A stretch of 64,000 nt of DNA from Nocardia asteroides. GTDB taxonomy: Bacteria; Actinomycetota; Actinomycetes; Mycobacteriales; Mycobacteriaceae. Position 1 is the first letter of the stretch. Each line of letters opens with the position of its first letter. The DNA lies in assembly GCF_021183625.1 (NCBI RefSeq), contig NZ_CP089214.1, forward strand, positions 5,394,001-5,458,000, in the 5' to 3' direction. The position numbers were made by a program, and so were the translations under genes. The notes below the pieces were generated by a model that was not told where the DNA came from, searched no databases, and was given only the letters and a program-made list of their open reading frames with translations. Of this stretch, positions 51,852 through 62,455 are shown piece by piece.

Positions 51852-51865
51852 TGAAACGTGTTCTA
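51852..51865 (-). promoter_or_regulatory. KstR-type operator (TNNAACNNGTTNNA)
   Basis: On the minus strand TAGAACACGTTTCA fits TNNAACNNGTTNNA at all eight fixed positions. It begins 27 bases before the isomerase ATG, within the promoter. KstR represses cholesterol-degradation genes in mycobacteria, rhodococci and relatives. Confidence 0.7.
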
Positions 51866-52154
51866 GTTCGCGGGGTAGCAGTGTGCGCGGCCGGCTCGGT
51901 CCGGAACAGGAGTGGGAAGCGTCGTCGATTCCCTCGGGTTCGCCGTTGAACCCGGTGTTCCGATGCCCTACCCGAATGTCGGATTGCCGGGAGAGTGCGT
52001 TACCTCATATCGGTGCAGACGGGCTATGACGGCGGGATTCATCGCGTTCGCACGGCGTTTTTCCGGTGTGTCGGCCGTTCGGCGCCGATCCGGTGCTGTC
52101 TAATCGGTCCGGTTGATTCAGATGTTCGATGTGACGAGTGAAAGCGGAGGAGAA
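51866..52154. other. Intergenic region, no gene seen
   Basis: About 290 bases between the isomerase promoter and the mIHF-like gene. No frame with a ribosome site or recognisable product and no strong hairpin was found. Confidence 0.4.
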
Positions 52155-52469
52155 ATGGCACTGCCCACGATGACCGCCGAACAACGCTCGGAAGCGCTGG
52201 CCAAGGCGGCGGCGGTTCGGAAGGCACGCTCGGAGCTGATCGGCAAGGTGAAGTCCGGCAAGGTGAGCGTCGCCGATCTCCTGAAGAAGGCGGACTCGGA
52301 CGAGCTGGTGAAGAAGACGAAGGTGGCCGCCGTCATCAAGGCACTGCCCGGGGTCGGCCCGGTCAAGGCCGCGAAGCTGCTCGACCAGGCCGACATCCCC
52401 GAGGACCGCCGGATCGGTGGCCTCGGTGCGCGGCAGCGGGCCGCGCTGCTCGACGCGCTCGCTCCCTGA
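52155..52469 (+). CDS. Actinobacterial integration host factor (mIHF) paralogue
   Basis: A 104-residue basic protein: N-terminal helix (TAEQRSEALAKAAAVRKARSEL), a lysine-rich middle and a helix-hairpin-helix-like end (ALPGVGPVKAAKLL, RRIGGLGARQRAAL), the layout of mIHF. mIHF bends DNA and shapes the nucleoid. The canonical mihF lies next to gmk; this copy does not, so it may be a second, divergent one. GGAGGAG precedes the ATG. Confidence 0.85.
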   Translation: MALPTMTAEQRSEALAKAAAVRKARSELIGKVKSGKVSVADLLKKADSDELVKKTKVAAVIKALPGVGPVKAAKLLDQADIPEDRRIGGLGARQRAALLDALAP

Positions 52470-52474
52470 CGCAC

Positions 52475-52480
52475 TACATT
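52475..52480 (+). promoter_or_regulatory. -10 box TACATT before the NUDIX gene
   Basis: TACATT, eight bases, then ATG 52489; likely leaderless. Confidence 0.4.
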
Positions 52481-52488
52481 TTCCAGGT

Positions 52489-52899
52489 ATGACCGGGGAA
52501 TCGACGCTCACCTCCGTGGCCTGGCTCTGCCTGCGGGAGCGCAAGCTGCTGGCCGTCCGGACCGAAGGCAGGGACGCCTTCTACCTGCCGGGCGGCAAGC
52601 CGGAGCCGGGGGAGACCCTGGCCCGCGCACTGGTACGCGAAGTGCGCGAGGAGGTCGGCGTCGACCTGGAACCGCACGGGATCACGCCCGTGGTGACGAT
52701 CACCGCGCCTGCCCACGGGCTTCCGGGGACCCTGGTCGAGATGCACTGCTTCACCGCGCCGGGGCACGGCACGCCAGCCCCGGCGGCGGAGATCGCGGAA
52801 ATGGCATGGTTCGGGCCGGAGGACGCGCACCGCTGCGCCCCGGCCGTGGTGAAGGCGCTGGAGCACATCACCGCGCGCGGCGCGTGGGCCGGGTTCTGA
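52489..52899 (+). CDS. NUDIX hydrolase
   Basis: A 136-residue NUDIX protein with a complete box: GGKPEPGETLARALVREVRE followed by EVG. It resembles MutT-like or ADP-ribose-type pyrophosphatases; the substrate is not clear. It sits 19 bases after the mIHF-like gene, with its own -10 element. Confidence 0.9.
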   Translation: MTGESTLTSVAWLCLRERKLLAVRTEGRDAFYLPGGKPEPGETLARALVREVREEVGVDLEPHGITPVVTITAPAHGLPGTLVEMHCFTAPGHGTPAPAAEIAEMAWFGPEDAHRCAPAVVKALEHITARGAWAGF

Positions 52900-53008
52900 G
52901 AAGCGGGTCTCGCCGGTGCGCGGCCGGGGCGAGCGACTTGCGGAGCTCCCCGCCGGTGGTGGAAGTTCGCGATGCGTCTCGGAGGGCGCCGAGCTGCGCG
53001 AGCGTGGG

Positions 53009-53856
53009 TCAGCGGGGCGCGGCGTGCGGCTCCGGCCGCGGTGCGTCGGCGGGAACCACGCGGTGCTCGCCCGCGTAGATGTTCATGGTCTCGCCGCGCA
53101 GGAAGCCGACGAGGGTGAGGCCGGACTCCACGGCCAGGTCGACGGCGAGCGAGCTCGGGGCGGAGACCGCGGCCAGCAGCGGGATCCCGGCCAGCACCGC
53201 CTTCTGCACCAGCTCGAAGGAGGCGCGGCCGCTCACCACGAGCAGCAGGTCGTGCAGCGGCACCCGGCCTTCGCGCAGCGCCCAGCCGACCACCTTGTCC
53301 ACCGCGTTGTGCCTGCCGATGTCCTCGCGCACGCAGACCACCTCGCCCGCCGGGGTGAAGAGCCCGGCGGCGTGCAGCCCGCCGGTGGCGTCGAAGACCG
53401 ACTGCTCGGCGCGCAGCGCGTCCGGCAGCCCGGCCAGCACCTCCGGCGGGACCACCGGGCCGTCGCCGGTCAGCGGGTACGCGGTGCCGGTGCGCACCTG
53501 GTCCAGCGCGGTGCGGCCGCAGAGCCCGCAGGCGCCGGTGGTGAGCACCTTGCGGGCGGGGATCGCCGCCGCGTGCCGCAGCTGCACGTCCAGCACGTTG
53601 TAGGTGTTGCGGCCCTGGTCGTCGGTGCCCGCGCAGTACCGCGCGCTCACCACGTCGTCGCCGGTCGCGATGACCTTCTCGGCCAGCAGGAAGCCGTGCA
53701 CCAGGTCGATATCGCTGCCCGGCGTGCGCATGGTGACGGTGAGCGACTGCCCGTTCACCCGGATCTCCAGCGGCTCCTCGACCGCGAGCGAATCCGGCCT
53801 GGTGATCTGCCCGGCCGGGGTGATGCGGCGCATCCGGCGGCGCGCGGTCACCCGGC

Positions 53857-53860
<4 letters not shown>
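53009..53860 (-). CDS. fdhD: FdhD sulfurtransferase for formate dehydrogenase
   Basis: A 283-residue protein needed to sulfurate the Mo-bis-MGD cofactor of formate dehydrogenases. The catalytic cysteine pair lies in TTGACGLCG, with REDIGRHNAVDKVVG and the final GFLRGETMNIY typical of the family. GTG 53860 overlaps the TGA of the upstream fdhF-like gene (GTGA), so enzyme and maturation factor are co-translated. Confidence 0.94.
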
Positions 53861-56166
<2,306 letters not shown>

Positions 56167-56171
56167 ACCCG

Positions 56172-56177
56172 ACACTA
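56172..56177 (-). promoter_or_regulatory. -10 box TAGTGT for fdhF
   Basis: TAGTGT on the minus strand lies five bases before ATG 56166, in the 32-base gap after the FHA gene. Confidence 0.35.
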
Positions 56178-56198
56178 TCCGCCAAATCGTGGGATGTG

Positions 56199-57914
56199 TC
56201 AGTGCGGTTGGTCGGGGAGGTAGGTGAGGACCCGGTCACTGATCCGCACCCGGGCCCCCGGCGGGAGTTCGGTGCGGTCGGTGCCGATGCGCGCCCACTC
56301 GTCGGTGCCGGGCGCCGCGACGAAGGTGCCCGCGCCGGTCCCGGCGTCGCGGACGAAGACATTGCCGTTGTCGATGTCGACGTAGGCGTGCACCCGGGAG
56401 ACGTGCCGGTCGCGCGGGAGTACCAGCGGCGCGGCGACGGCGGCCTTGACGGCGTCATCGGCCTGCGGGCCACGGCCGATGACGTACGGGCGGTCCAGCG
56501 GGTAGGCGGTGCCGTCGACGAGCAGGGCGCCGAGCGCGCCGCTCTCCGGGTCCGTCACCACCGGCAGCACCCTGGTTCCGCTTCCCGTCGCCTTGCGCAG
56601 CGCCACCCGGCCCTTGGCGTCCCGGCCGGGGGCCTCGCCCTGGCGCGGGGGGAACATGCGGGCGGACGGGGGTGCGCTGCCGGTGTGCGGGGCGAAGGTG
56701 TGTGGGCCGTCCGGTACCTGGGACCAGGCCAGGGGGCGCGGCGGGTCGGGTCGGGGAGGGGCCTTGGCGGTGGGGTCGGCGTCGGCGCCGTCCGGGAAGG
56801 TGTGGCCGGTGGGCAGGGGTGTGCCCGCCGGGGAGTGGGCGCTCGCCGCCGATGTTCCGGCCGGGGAGTGGCCGGTGGCGTAGGGCGTTCCGGCGGGGCC
56901 GTGACCCGTCGGGGTCCCCGCGGCTGCCGGTGATCCGGCGGCATGGCCGGTTGCCGGTGATCCGGCGGGAGCGTGGCCGGTGGCTGCCACGGCGTGGCCC
57001 GTCGCGGCGGGGGACCCGGCGGCGGAGTGGCCGGTCGCGGGGGCGGGTCTCGCGTGGCCGGTCGCGGGCGCGGCGTCGGCGCCGGAGTACTGGGTGGCGG
57101 ACGGATTTCCCGCGCCTGCGTAGCCGGTTGCGGACGGATTTCCCGCGGCTGCGTGGCCGGTGGCGGGCGACGACGCTGCTGTGTGACCGGTCGCGGGACG
57201 GTTGCCCGCTGCTTTCTGCCTGCCCTTGCCGACCCGGACGGTCGGGCCGGGCTCGGCGGGCGCGGCCATGCCGGGCAGGGCGGCTTCCGCGGCGGTTGCC
57301 GGACCCGCGGAGACAGCGGGGCCGGCGCCGGTGGGCTCGGGGGTGGCGACGAAGCCGGACGCCTGGGTCGGGGGCGACTCCGCCTGCCCAGCGGCGGGCT
57401 TCGGGGCGCGCCGGGTGGCGGCCTTGCGCCCACCGACCCTGCGCAGCGCCGCGCGCAGCACGAAACCACCGCCGGGCACCACACCTTCGCGCAGGTCGCT
57501 GTGCGCGGCGACGGTGAGCGGGAACGCCTCGTCCGGGCCGACCGAGACGGTGCGCACCGGCTCCCGGACGATCTCGTCGACCCAGGTGAAGGCGCGCTCA
57601 CCGGAGAGCGTGCGCACCCCCTCCGCGCCGTGCAGCTGCGCGCTCACCGGCCCGCGGAGCAGGAGCAGCGTGCCGTCCGGAGTCGGCGCGACCACGCCGA
57701 ACGGCGGCGGCTCCGCGCTCCCGGCGAAGACCACAGCGGCGAGCCGCTGTGCGATAGCGGGCCCGGGCCGCTCGCCCTCGGCGGCCGCGCGCACCGCGCC
57801 GAGAATCCGGTCGGTGGCGGCGTTCGCGCTCGCGAGGAAGACGACGACCCCGCCGAAGCGGGCGACGAGCCCCGCGCCGGGAACGATCCCGACGGTGGAC
57901 GTTTCACTGCGCAT
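56199..57914 (-). CDS. FHA-domain protein with long Pro/Ala/ATGH-repeat linker
   Basis: A 571-residue protein. Residues 1-180 form an unrecognised globular region; residues 185-430 are low-complexity with many PATGH/SATGY/PAGTP repeats; the C-terminal 100 residues are an FHA domain with VIGRG, RHVSRVHA and the GNVFVRDAGTGAGTFV segment. FHA domains bind phosphothreonine, so a Ser/Thr kinase is its expected partner. ATG 57914 follows GGAAGGAGG. It lies just upstream of fdhF on the same strand. Confidence 0.88.
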   Translation of the reverse strand: MRSETSTVGIVPGAGLVARFGGVVVFLASANAATDRILGAVRAAAEGERPGPAIAQRLAAVVFAGSAEPPPFGVVAPTPDGTLLLLRGPVSAQLHGAEGVRTLSGERAFTWVDEIVREPVRTVSVGPDEAFPLTVAAHSDLREGVVPGGGFVLRAALRRVGGRKAATRRAPKPAAGQAESPPTQASGFVATPEPTGAGPAVSAGPATAAEAALPGMAAPAEPGPTVRVGKGRQKAAGNRPATGHTAASSPATGHAAAGNPSATGYAGAGNPSATQYSGADAAPATGHARPAPATGHSAAGSPAATGHAVAATGHAPAGSPATGHAAGSPAAAGTPTGHGPAGTPYATGHSPAGTSAASAHSPAGTPLPTGHTFPDGADADPTAKAPPRPDPPRPLAWSQVPDGPHTFAPHTGSAPPSARMFPPRQGEAPGRDAKGRVALRKATGSGTRVLPVVTDPESGALGALLVDGTAYPLDRPYVIGRGPQADDAVKAAVAAPLVLPRDRHVSRVHAYVDIDNGNVFVRDAGTGAGTFVAAPGTDEWARIGTDRTELPPGARVRISDRVLTYLPDQPH

Positions 57915-58055
57915 CCGCGCCCTCCTTCCCGGGACATCCCCAGCCAGCATAGAGGCGGGCGCCCGCCCCCGAGCCCGGTCGGCGGGTGGCGAAGGGCACC
58001 GCAGCGGTTGTCCGCACCGGGGCGAAAAGGGCAGCGCCGGACCTGGCCGCGCGGT

Positions 58056-58061
58056 TAGGGT
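58056..58061 (+). promoter_or_regulatory. -10 box TAGGGT of the leaderless GNAT gene
   Basis: TAGGGT, seven bases, then GTG 58069; no ribosome site. Confidence 0.5.
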
Positions 58062-58068
58062 GCCTCCC

Positions 58069-58590
58069 GTGATCCGCCCCGCCGTCCCCGCCGACCTGCC
58101 GATCCTGCAGGAGCTCGAAAAAGCCGCGGGGGCGCCCTTCGCGGCGCTCGGCATGCACGCGGTGGCCGAGGACGACCCGCCCGCGCTGGAGGTGCTCGGC
58201 GAGTACGTCCGGGCCGGGCGGGCCTGGGTCTGGGACGCGGACGGCCCAGCCGGCTACCTGGTCCTCGACCTGGTGGACGGCGCCGCGCACGTGGACCAGG
58301 TCTCGGTCGACCCGGCGCTGCGCGGCAGCCGCATCGGCCGCAGGCTGCTCGACCACGCCGCCGCGTGGGCACTGTCGCGCGGCCTGACCGCGCTCACCCT
58401 GACCACCTTCGTCGAGGTGCCGTGGAACGGCCCGTACTACCGGCGGCTCGGTTTCCGCTTCCTCGCGCCGGAGGAGGAGACGCCCGGGTTGCGCGCCCTG
58501 CGCGCCGCCGAGGCCGCGCACGGCCTCGACCACTGGCCGCGCGCCTGCATGCGCGCCGAACTCGCCGACTGGCGGCCCCTGACCGGCTAA
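58069..58590 (+). CDS. GNAT-family N-acetyltransferase
   Basis: A 173-residue GNAT protein. The acetyl-CoA loop is VSVDPALRGSRIGRRLLDH and the final strand region YYRRLGFRFL is typical. The acceptor substrate cannot be inferred. The leaderless start GTG 58069 is supported by its -10 box. Confidence 0.88.
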   Translation: MIRPAVPADLPILQELEKAAGAPFAALGMHAVAEDDPPALEVLGEYVRAGRAWVWDADGPAGYLVLDLVDGAAHVDQVSVDPALRGSRIGRRLLDHAAAWALSRGLTALTLTTFVEVPWNGPYYRRLGFRFLAPEEETPGLRALRAAEAAHGLDHWPRACMRAELADWRPLTG

Positions 58591-58612
58591 CTGAGCCACC
58601 CGTGTACCCCAC

Positions 58613-58658
58613 CGCCGGGCGGGCGCGGTCGTGCGCCGCATCGCCGGGCGGGCGCGGT
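58613..58658. repeat. 17-bp direct repeat
   Basis: CGCCGGGCGGGCGCGGT occurs at 58613-58629 and 58642-58658 (29 bases apart) in the gap between the convergent GNAT and glpD genes. Confidence 0.7.
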
Positions 58659-58689
58659 ACGCGGCCGATGGCGCGCGGCGCGCAGTCGC

Positions 58690-60189
58690 TCAGCCGAACG
58701 CCGCCTCGGCGGCTGGCAGCGCCGCCTCCCGGTCGGCGGCGACGAGCCCCACCCGGCTGCGCCGGTCGAGCAGGTCGTCGGGGGCGAGCGCGCCCTCGTG
58801 GCCGATGCCGAAGGCGAATTCGGCGTGCGTGACGTCGCTCCCCGGTGCGATCGGCTCGGCCGAGCCCGCCCCGGCGACCAGCGGCGCCTCGGCGCCGTAC
58901 CGCTCCAACAGCGGCTGCGGCGCGACGAGCCGGTCCCGCGCCGCGCCGGAGACGGCGCCGACCAGCGGGAGGTCGCGAGTCCGGCACGGACCGGCGGTCA
59001 GCCCGGCGGTCCGCACCGCGGTGTCGACGGCGTCCTCCGCCATCCGGCGGTAGGTGGTCAGCTTGCCGCCGACCACCGTCACCATGCCGGTGGGCGAGAC
59101 CAGCACCGCGTGCCTGCGCGAGATGTCGGCGGTGGCCCCGCCCTCGGTGCGCAGCAGCGGGCGCAGCCCCGCGAAGCTGCCGCGGATATCGCCGCGCGAC
59201 AGCGGCTCCCGCAGCACCGTGTTCACCACGTCGAGCAGGAACTCGACCTCACCGTCGGTCGGCTCGGGAACGTCGGGCACCGGCCCGGGGGCATCCTCGT
59301 CGGTGAGCCCGAGGTAGACCCGGCCGTGCGGGGCGGGCAGCGCGAAGACGAAGCGCCCGACGCTGCCGGGCACCGGCACGGTGAGCGCGGCGCGCAGCCC
59401 GTCGAACGCCGCGTCGTCGAAGACCAGGTGCGTGCCACGGCTGGGCCGCAGCGAGATGCTCGGGTCGACGGTGTCCGCCCACACCCCGGCCGCGTTCACC
59501 ACCACCCGGGGCCGCAGCTCCAGCGTCTCGCCGGAGAGCGTGTCGCGCAGCACCGCGCCGCCGCGCTCGGCCGCGACCCGGGTGAGCACCAGCGCCCCGT
59601 GCGCCGCCGCGGTGCGCGCCAGCCCGACCACCAGCCTGGCGTCGTCCACCAGCTGCCCGTCCCACGCCTGCAGCCCGCCGCGCAGCCCGGCGCGGCGCAC
59701 GGTCGGCGCCAGCCGCAGCGTCTCGGCGGCGGCGATCCGGCGCGAGCGGGGCAGCGTGGCCGCGCCGGTGCCCGCGCCGCGGCGCAGCACGTCGCCCGCG
59801 GCGAAACCGGCCCGGACCAGGGCGCGCTGCGCGCCGCCGATCCCGGGCAGCAGCGGCACCACCTGCGGCAGCGCGCGGACCAGGTGCGGGGCCGTGCGTT
59901 CCAGCAGGATGCCGCGCTCGACCGCGCTCTCGTGCGCGATCCCGATCTGCCCGGAGGCCAGGTACCGCAGCCCGCCGTGCACCAGCTTGGAGCTCCACCG
60001 GCTGGTGCCGAAGGCCAGGTCGGCGCGCTCGGCGAGCACCGTGCGCAGGCCGCGGCTCGCGGCGTCCAGCGCGACCCCGGCGCCGGTCACCCCGCCGCCG
60101 ATCACCAGGACGTCGACCGCGGGGTCGGCGCCGAGCGCGGCCAGCTCGCGGGCGCGCCGGGCGGCGTTGAGTGCGGAATCGCCGGTCAT
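58690..60189 (-). CDS. glpD: FAD-dependent glycerol-3-phosphate dehydrogenase
   Basis: A 499-residue membrane-associated flavoprotein oxidising glycerol-3-phosphate to dihydroxyacetone phosphate and passing electrons to quinone. The FAD motif VLVIGGGVTGAGVALDAASR and the DAO/GlpD signature RWSSKLVHGGLRYL are clear, with FAGLRPLL later. ATG 60189 overlaps the TetR gene's TGA (ATGA), so it is co-translated with its regulator. It matches Rv2249c (glpD1). Confidence 0.95.
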   Translation of the reverse strand: MTGDSALNAARRARELAALGADPAVDVLVIGGGVTGAGVALDAASRGLRTVLAERADLAFGTSRWSSKLVHGGLRYLASGQIGIAHESAVERGILLERTAPHLVRALPQVVPLLPGIGGAQRALVRAGFAAGDVLRRGAGTGAATLPRSRRIAAAETLRLAPTVRRAGLRGGLQAWDGQLVDDARLVVGLARTAAAHGALVLTRVAAERGGAVLRDTLSGETLELRPRVVVNAAGVWADTVDPSISLRPSRGTHLVFDDAAFDGLRAALTVPVPGSVGRFVFALPAPHGRVYLGLTDEDAPGPVPDVPEPTDGEVEFLLDVVNTVLREPLSRGDIRGSFAGLRPLLRTEGGATADISRRHAVLVSPTGMVTVVGGKLTTYRRMAEDAVDTAVRTAGLTAGPCRTRDLPLVGAVSGAARDRLVAPQPLLERYGAEAPLVAGAGSAEPIAPGSDVTHAEFAFGIGHEGALAPDDLLDRRSRVGLVAADREAALPAAEAAFG

Positions 60190-60773
60190 GGGTTTTCCTC
60201 TCGGTCGGGCCGCAGGTAACCGTCGACGGCGCGGGTGAGCTCGGCATCGAGCGCGGGGCCGTCCAGCAGTTCGGCGACGGTGCCCGCCGACTGGACCGCG
60301 GACTGCACGATGAGCAGCAGCATGGTCGCCATCCGCTCCGGCTCGCCCGCGCGGATGGAGCCGTCCCGCGCGCCGTCGGCGACGGCGGCCGCGAAGAGCT
60401 CGATCAGGGCGCGCTGGTTGCGGCCGAGCCTGCCGAAGACGTAGGTGAGCATGAGGTCGGTGTCGGTGCGGAAGATCTTGATGAACAGCGGGTTCGCGCG
60501 CACCAGCCGCGCGCCGCCGACCACGCCGGTCACCAGCCTTTCCCTGGCGTCGCCGTCGGCGGGCATGCTCGTCGCGACGATCTCGCGCAGCTCGCGGACC
60601 AGCAACTCGGCGATGAGCGAGCCGGTGTCCGGCCAGCGCCGGTAGACCGTCGGCCTGCTCACCCCGGCCCGCCGCGCCACCTCGGTGAGCGTGGTGCGCC
60701 GCACCCCGAACTCGGCCACGCAGTCGCGCGCGGCGCGGAAGATCGCGTGGTCGACGGTCTCGGGTTCCGGCAC
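60186..60773 (-). CDS. TetR family regulator of the glycerolipid cluster
   Basis: A 195-residue TetR protein: HTH TLTEVARRAGVSRPTVYRRWP near residues 30-50, helical C-terminus for the ligand. It corresponds to Rv2250c. A 31-bp palindrome covers the gap to the divergent flavoprotein gene and begins 14 bases upstream of its own ATG, so it probably represses both its own glpD operon and the flavoprotein/DAG kinase operon. Confidence 0.9.
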   Translation of the reverse strand: MPEPETVDHAIFRAARDCVAEFGVRRTTLTEVARRAGVSRPTVYRRWPDTGSLIAELLVRELREIVATSMPADGDARERLVTGVVGGARLVRANPLFIKIFRTDTDLMLTYVFGRLGRNQRALIELFAAAVADGARDGSIRAGEPERMATMLLLIVQSAVQSAGTVAELLDGPALDAELTRAVDGYLRPDREENP

Positions 60774-60786
60774 GTTTCCCCTCGGC

Positions 60787-60817
60787 TTACTGCTTGACAG
60801 TTCGTGTCACACTGTAA
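60787..60817. promoter_or_regulatory. 31-bp palindromic TetR operator
   Basis: An imperfect palindrome centred on 60802: inner arms TGACA (60795-60799) and TGTCA (60805-60809), outer arms TTAC (60787-60790) and GTAA (60814-60817). 11 of 15 pairs match. It overlaps TTGACA (60794-60799) and ends three bases before ATG 60821, ideal for control of both divergent operons. Confidence 0.7.
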
Positions 60818-60820
60818 CGC

Positions 60821-62455
60821 ATGGTGGAGACGAGGAACCCCGCGGCCGAGACCGACCGGACGGCGTCCGCACCGGGTATGGTGTGGGACGCCTGGGGGGT
60901 CCCCGCCGGGCACAAGCCGCTCCCGGAGCAGGTCCGGAGCCTGGTCACCCAGGTTTTCGGGGTTTCGGGGGCGCCGGTGGCGCGCCGCGATGAGGGCGGC
61001 GTGCCACTACCGGAGCCCGCCCTGCCCGCGGCGCTGCTCGCCGGGCTCGGCGCGGTGACCGGCGCCGAGCACGTGTCGACGGCGCACCGCGACCGGCTCC
61101 GCCACGCGGGCGGCAAGAGCACCCCCGACCTGCTGCGCCGCCGCGCGACCGGCACCCAGGAGGCGCCGGACGCGGTGGTCTTCCCCGGCAGCCACGACGA
61201 GGTGCTCGCGCTCCTCGCCTTCTGCGCCGGCCTGCGGATCGCCGTCGTCCCGTTCGGCGGCGGCACCAGCGTGGTCGGCGGGGTGCAGCCGCTGCGCGGC
61301 GACTGCGCGGCGGTCATCGCGCTCGACCTGCGCAGGCTGGACGGGCTGACCGAGGTGGACCCCATCGCGGGCACCGCGACCCTCGGCGCCGGGCTCACCG
61401 GCCCGCAGGCGGAGGCGCTGCTGGCCGGGCACGGCCTCTCGCTCGGCCACTACCCGCAGAGCTTCGAGTTCGCCAGCATCGGCGGCTTCGCCGCGACCCG
61501 CTCGTCCGGGCAGGCCTCGGCCGGGTACGGCCGCTTCGACGACATGGTGGAGCGGCTCACCGTCGCCACCCCGGCGGGAACGCTCACGCTCGGCCGCGCC
61601 CCCGCCTCGGCCGCGGGCCCCGATCTGCGCGCGCTCTTCCTCGGCTCCGAGGGCACGCTCGGCGTGCTCACCGCGGTGACGCTGCGGGTGCATCCGATCC
61701 CCGCCGCGGTCGAGTACCAGGGCTGGTCCTTCCCCGACTTCGAAACCGGCGCCGCCGCACTGCGTTCGGTGGTGCAGGCGGGTGCGGCGCCGACCGTGCT
61801 CCGGCTCTCCGACGAGGCCGAGACCGGGGTGAACCTGGCCCGCTCCGGCGATATCGGCGGTGGCGCGGTGACCGGGTGCCTCGCCGTGACCACCGTCGAG
61901 GGCAGCGCGGCGCACGTCGCCGCCCGCTCCGCCGAGGCGCACGCCCTGCTGACGGCAGCGGGTGGCACCCCGCTCGGGCCGCAACCGGCGCGCGACTGGG
62001 AGCACGGCCGCTTCGGCGCGCCCTACCTGCGCGACGCGCTGCTCGACGTCGGGGTGCTCTGCGAGACCCTGGAGACCGCAACCACCTGGTCGAACCTGAG
62101 CGCGCTCAAGGCCGCCGTCACCGCCGCGCTCACCGCGGCGCTGCAGGGCCAGGGCACGCCGCCGCTGGTCATGTGCCACGTCTCGCACACCTACCCGACC
62201 GGCGCCTCGCTCTACTTCACCGTGGTCGCCAAGCAGCTCGACGACCCCGCCGAGCAGTGGGCGATCGCGAAGACCGCGGCGGGCGACGCCATCACCGGGC
62301 ACGGCGGGACCATCACCCACCACCACGCCGTCGGCACCGACCACCGCGCCTGGATGTCCGCGGAGATCGGCGACCTCGGCGTGCGGGTGCTGCGCGCGGT
62401 CAAGCGCGAGCTCGACCCGGCGGGCATCCTCAACCCCGGAAAGCTGCTGCCGTGA
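60821..62455 (+). CDS. FAD-linked oxidase, alkyl-dihydroxyacetonephosphate-synthase-like
   Basis: A 544-residue protein with a PCMH/VAO-type FAD domain (VVPFGGGTSVVGGVQPL; SIGGFAATRSSGQASAGYG) and a C-terminal FAD-oxidase domain (HGGTITHHHAVGTDH). It resembles AGPS and Rv2251. Joined to GlpD and DAG kinase it may form or process ether-type or glycerol-derived lipids, though alkyl-DHAP synthesis is not shown in these bacteria. Its TGA overlaps the next start. Confidence 0.9.
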   Translation: MVETRNPAAETDRTASAPGMVWDAWGVPAGHKPLPEQVRSLVTQVFGVSGAPVARRDEGGVPLPEPALPAALLAGLGAVTGAEHVSTAHRDRLRHAGGKSTPDLLRRRATGTQEAPDAVVFPGSHDEVLALLAFCAGLRIAVVPFGGGTSVVGGVQPLRGDCAAVIALDLRRLDGLTEVDPIAGTATLGAGLTGPQAEALLAGHGLSLGHYPQSFEFASIGGFAATRSSGQASAGYGRFDDMVERLTVATPAGTLTLGRAPASAAGPDLRALFLGSEGTLGVLTAVTLRVHPIPAAVEYQGWSFPDFETGAAALRSVVQAGAAPTVLRLSDEAETGVNLARSGDIGGGAVTGCLAVTTVEGSAAHVAARSAEAHALLTAAGGTPLGPQPARDWEHGRFGAPYLRDALLDVGVLCETLETATTWSNLSALKAAVTAALTAALQGQGTPPLVMCHVSHTYPTGASLYFTVVAKQLDDPAEQWAIAKTAAGDAITGHGGTITHHHAVGTDHRAWMSAEIGDLGVRVLRAVKRELDPAGILNPGKLLP

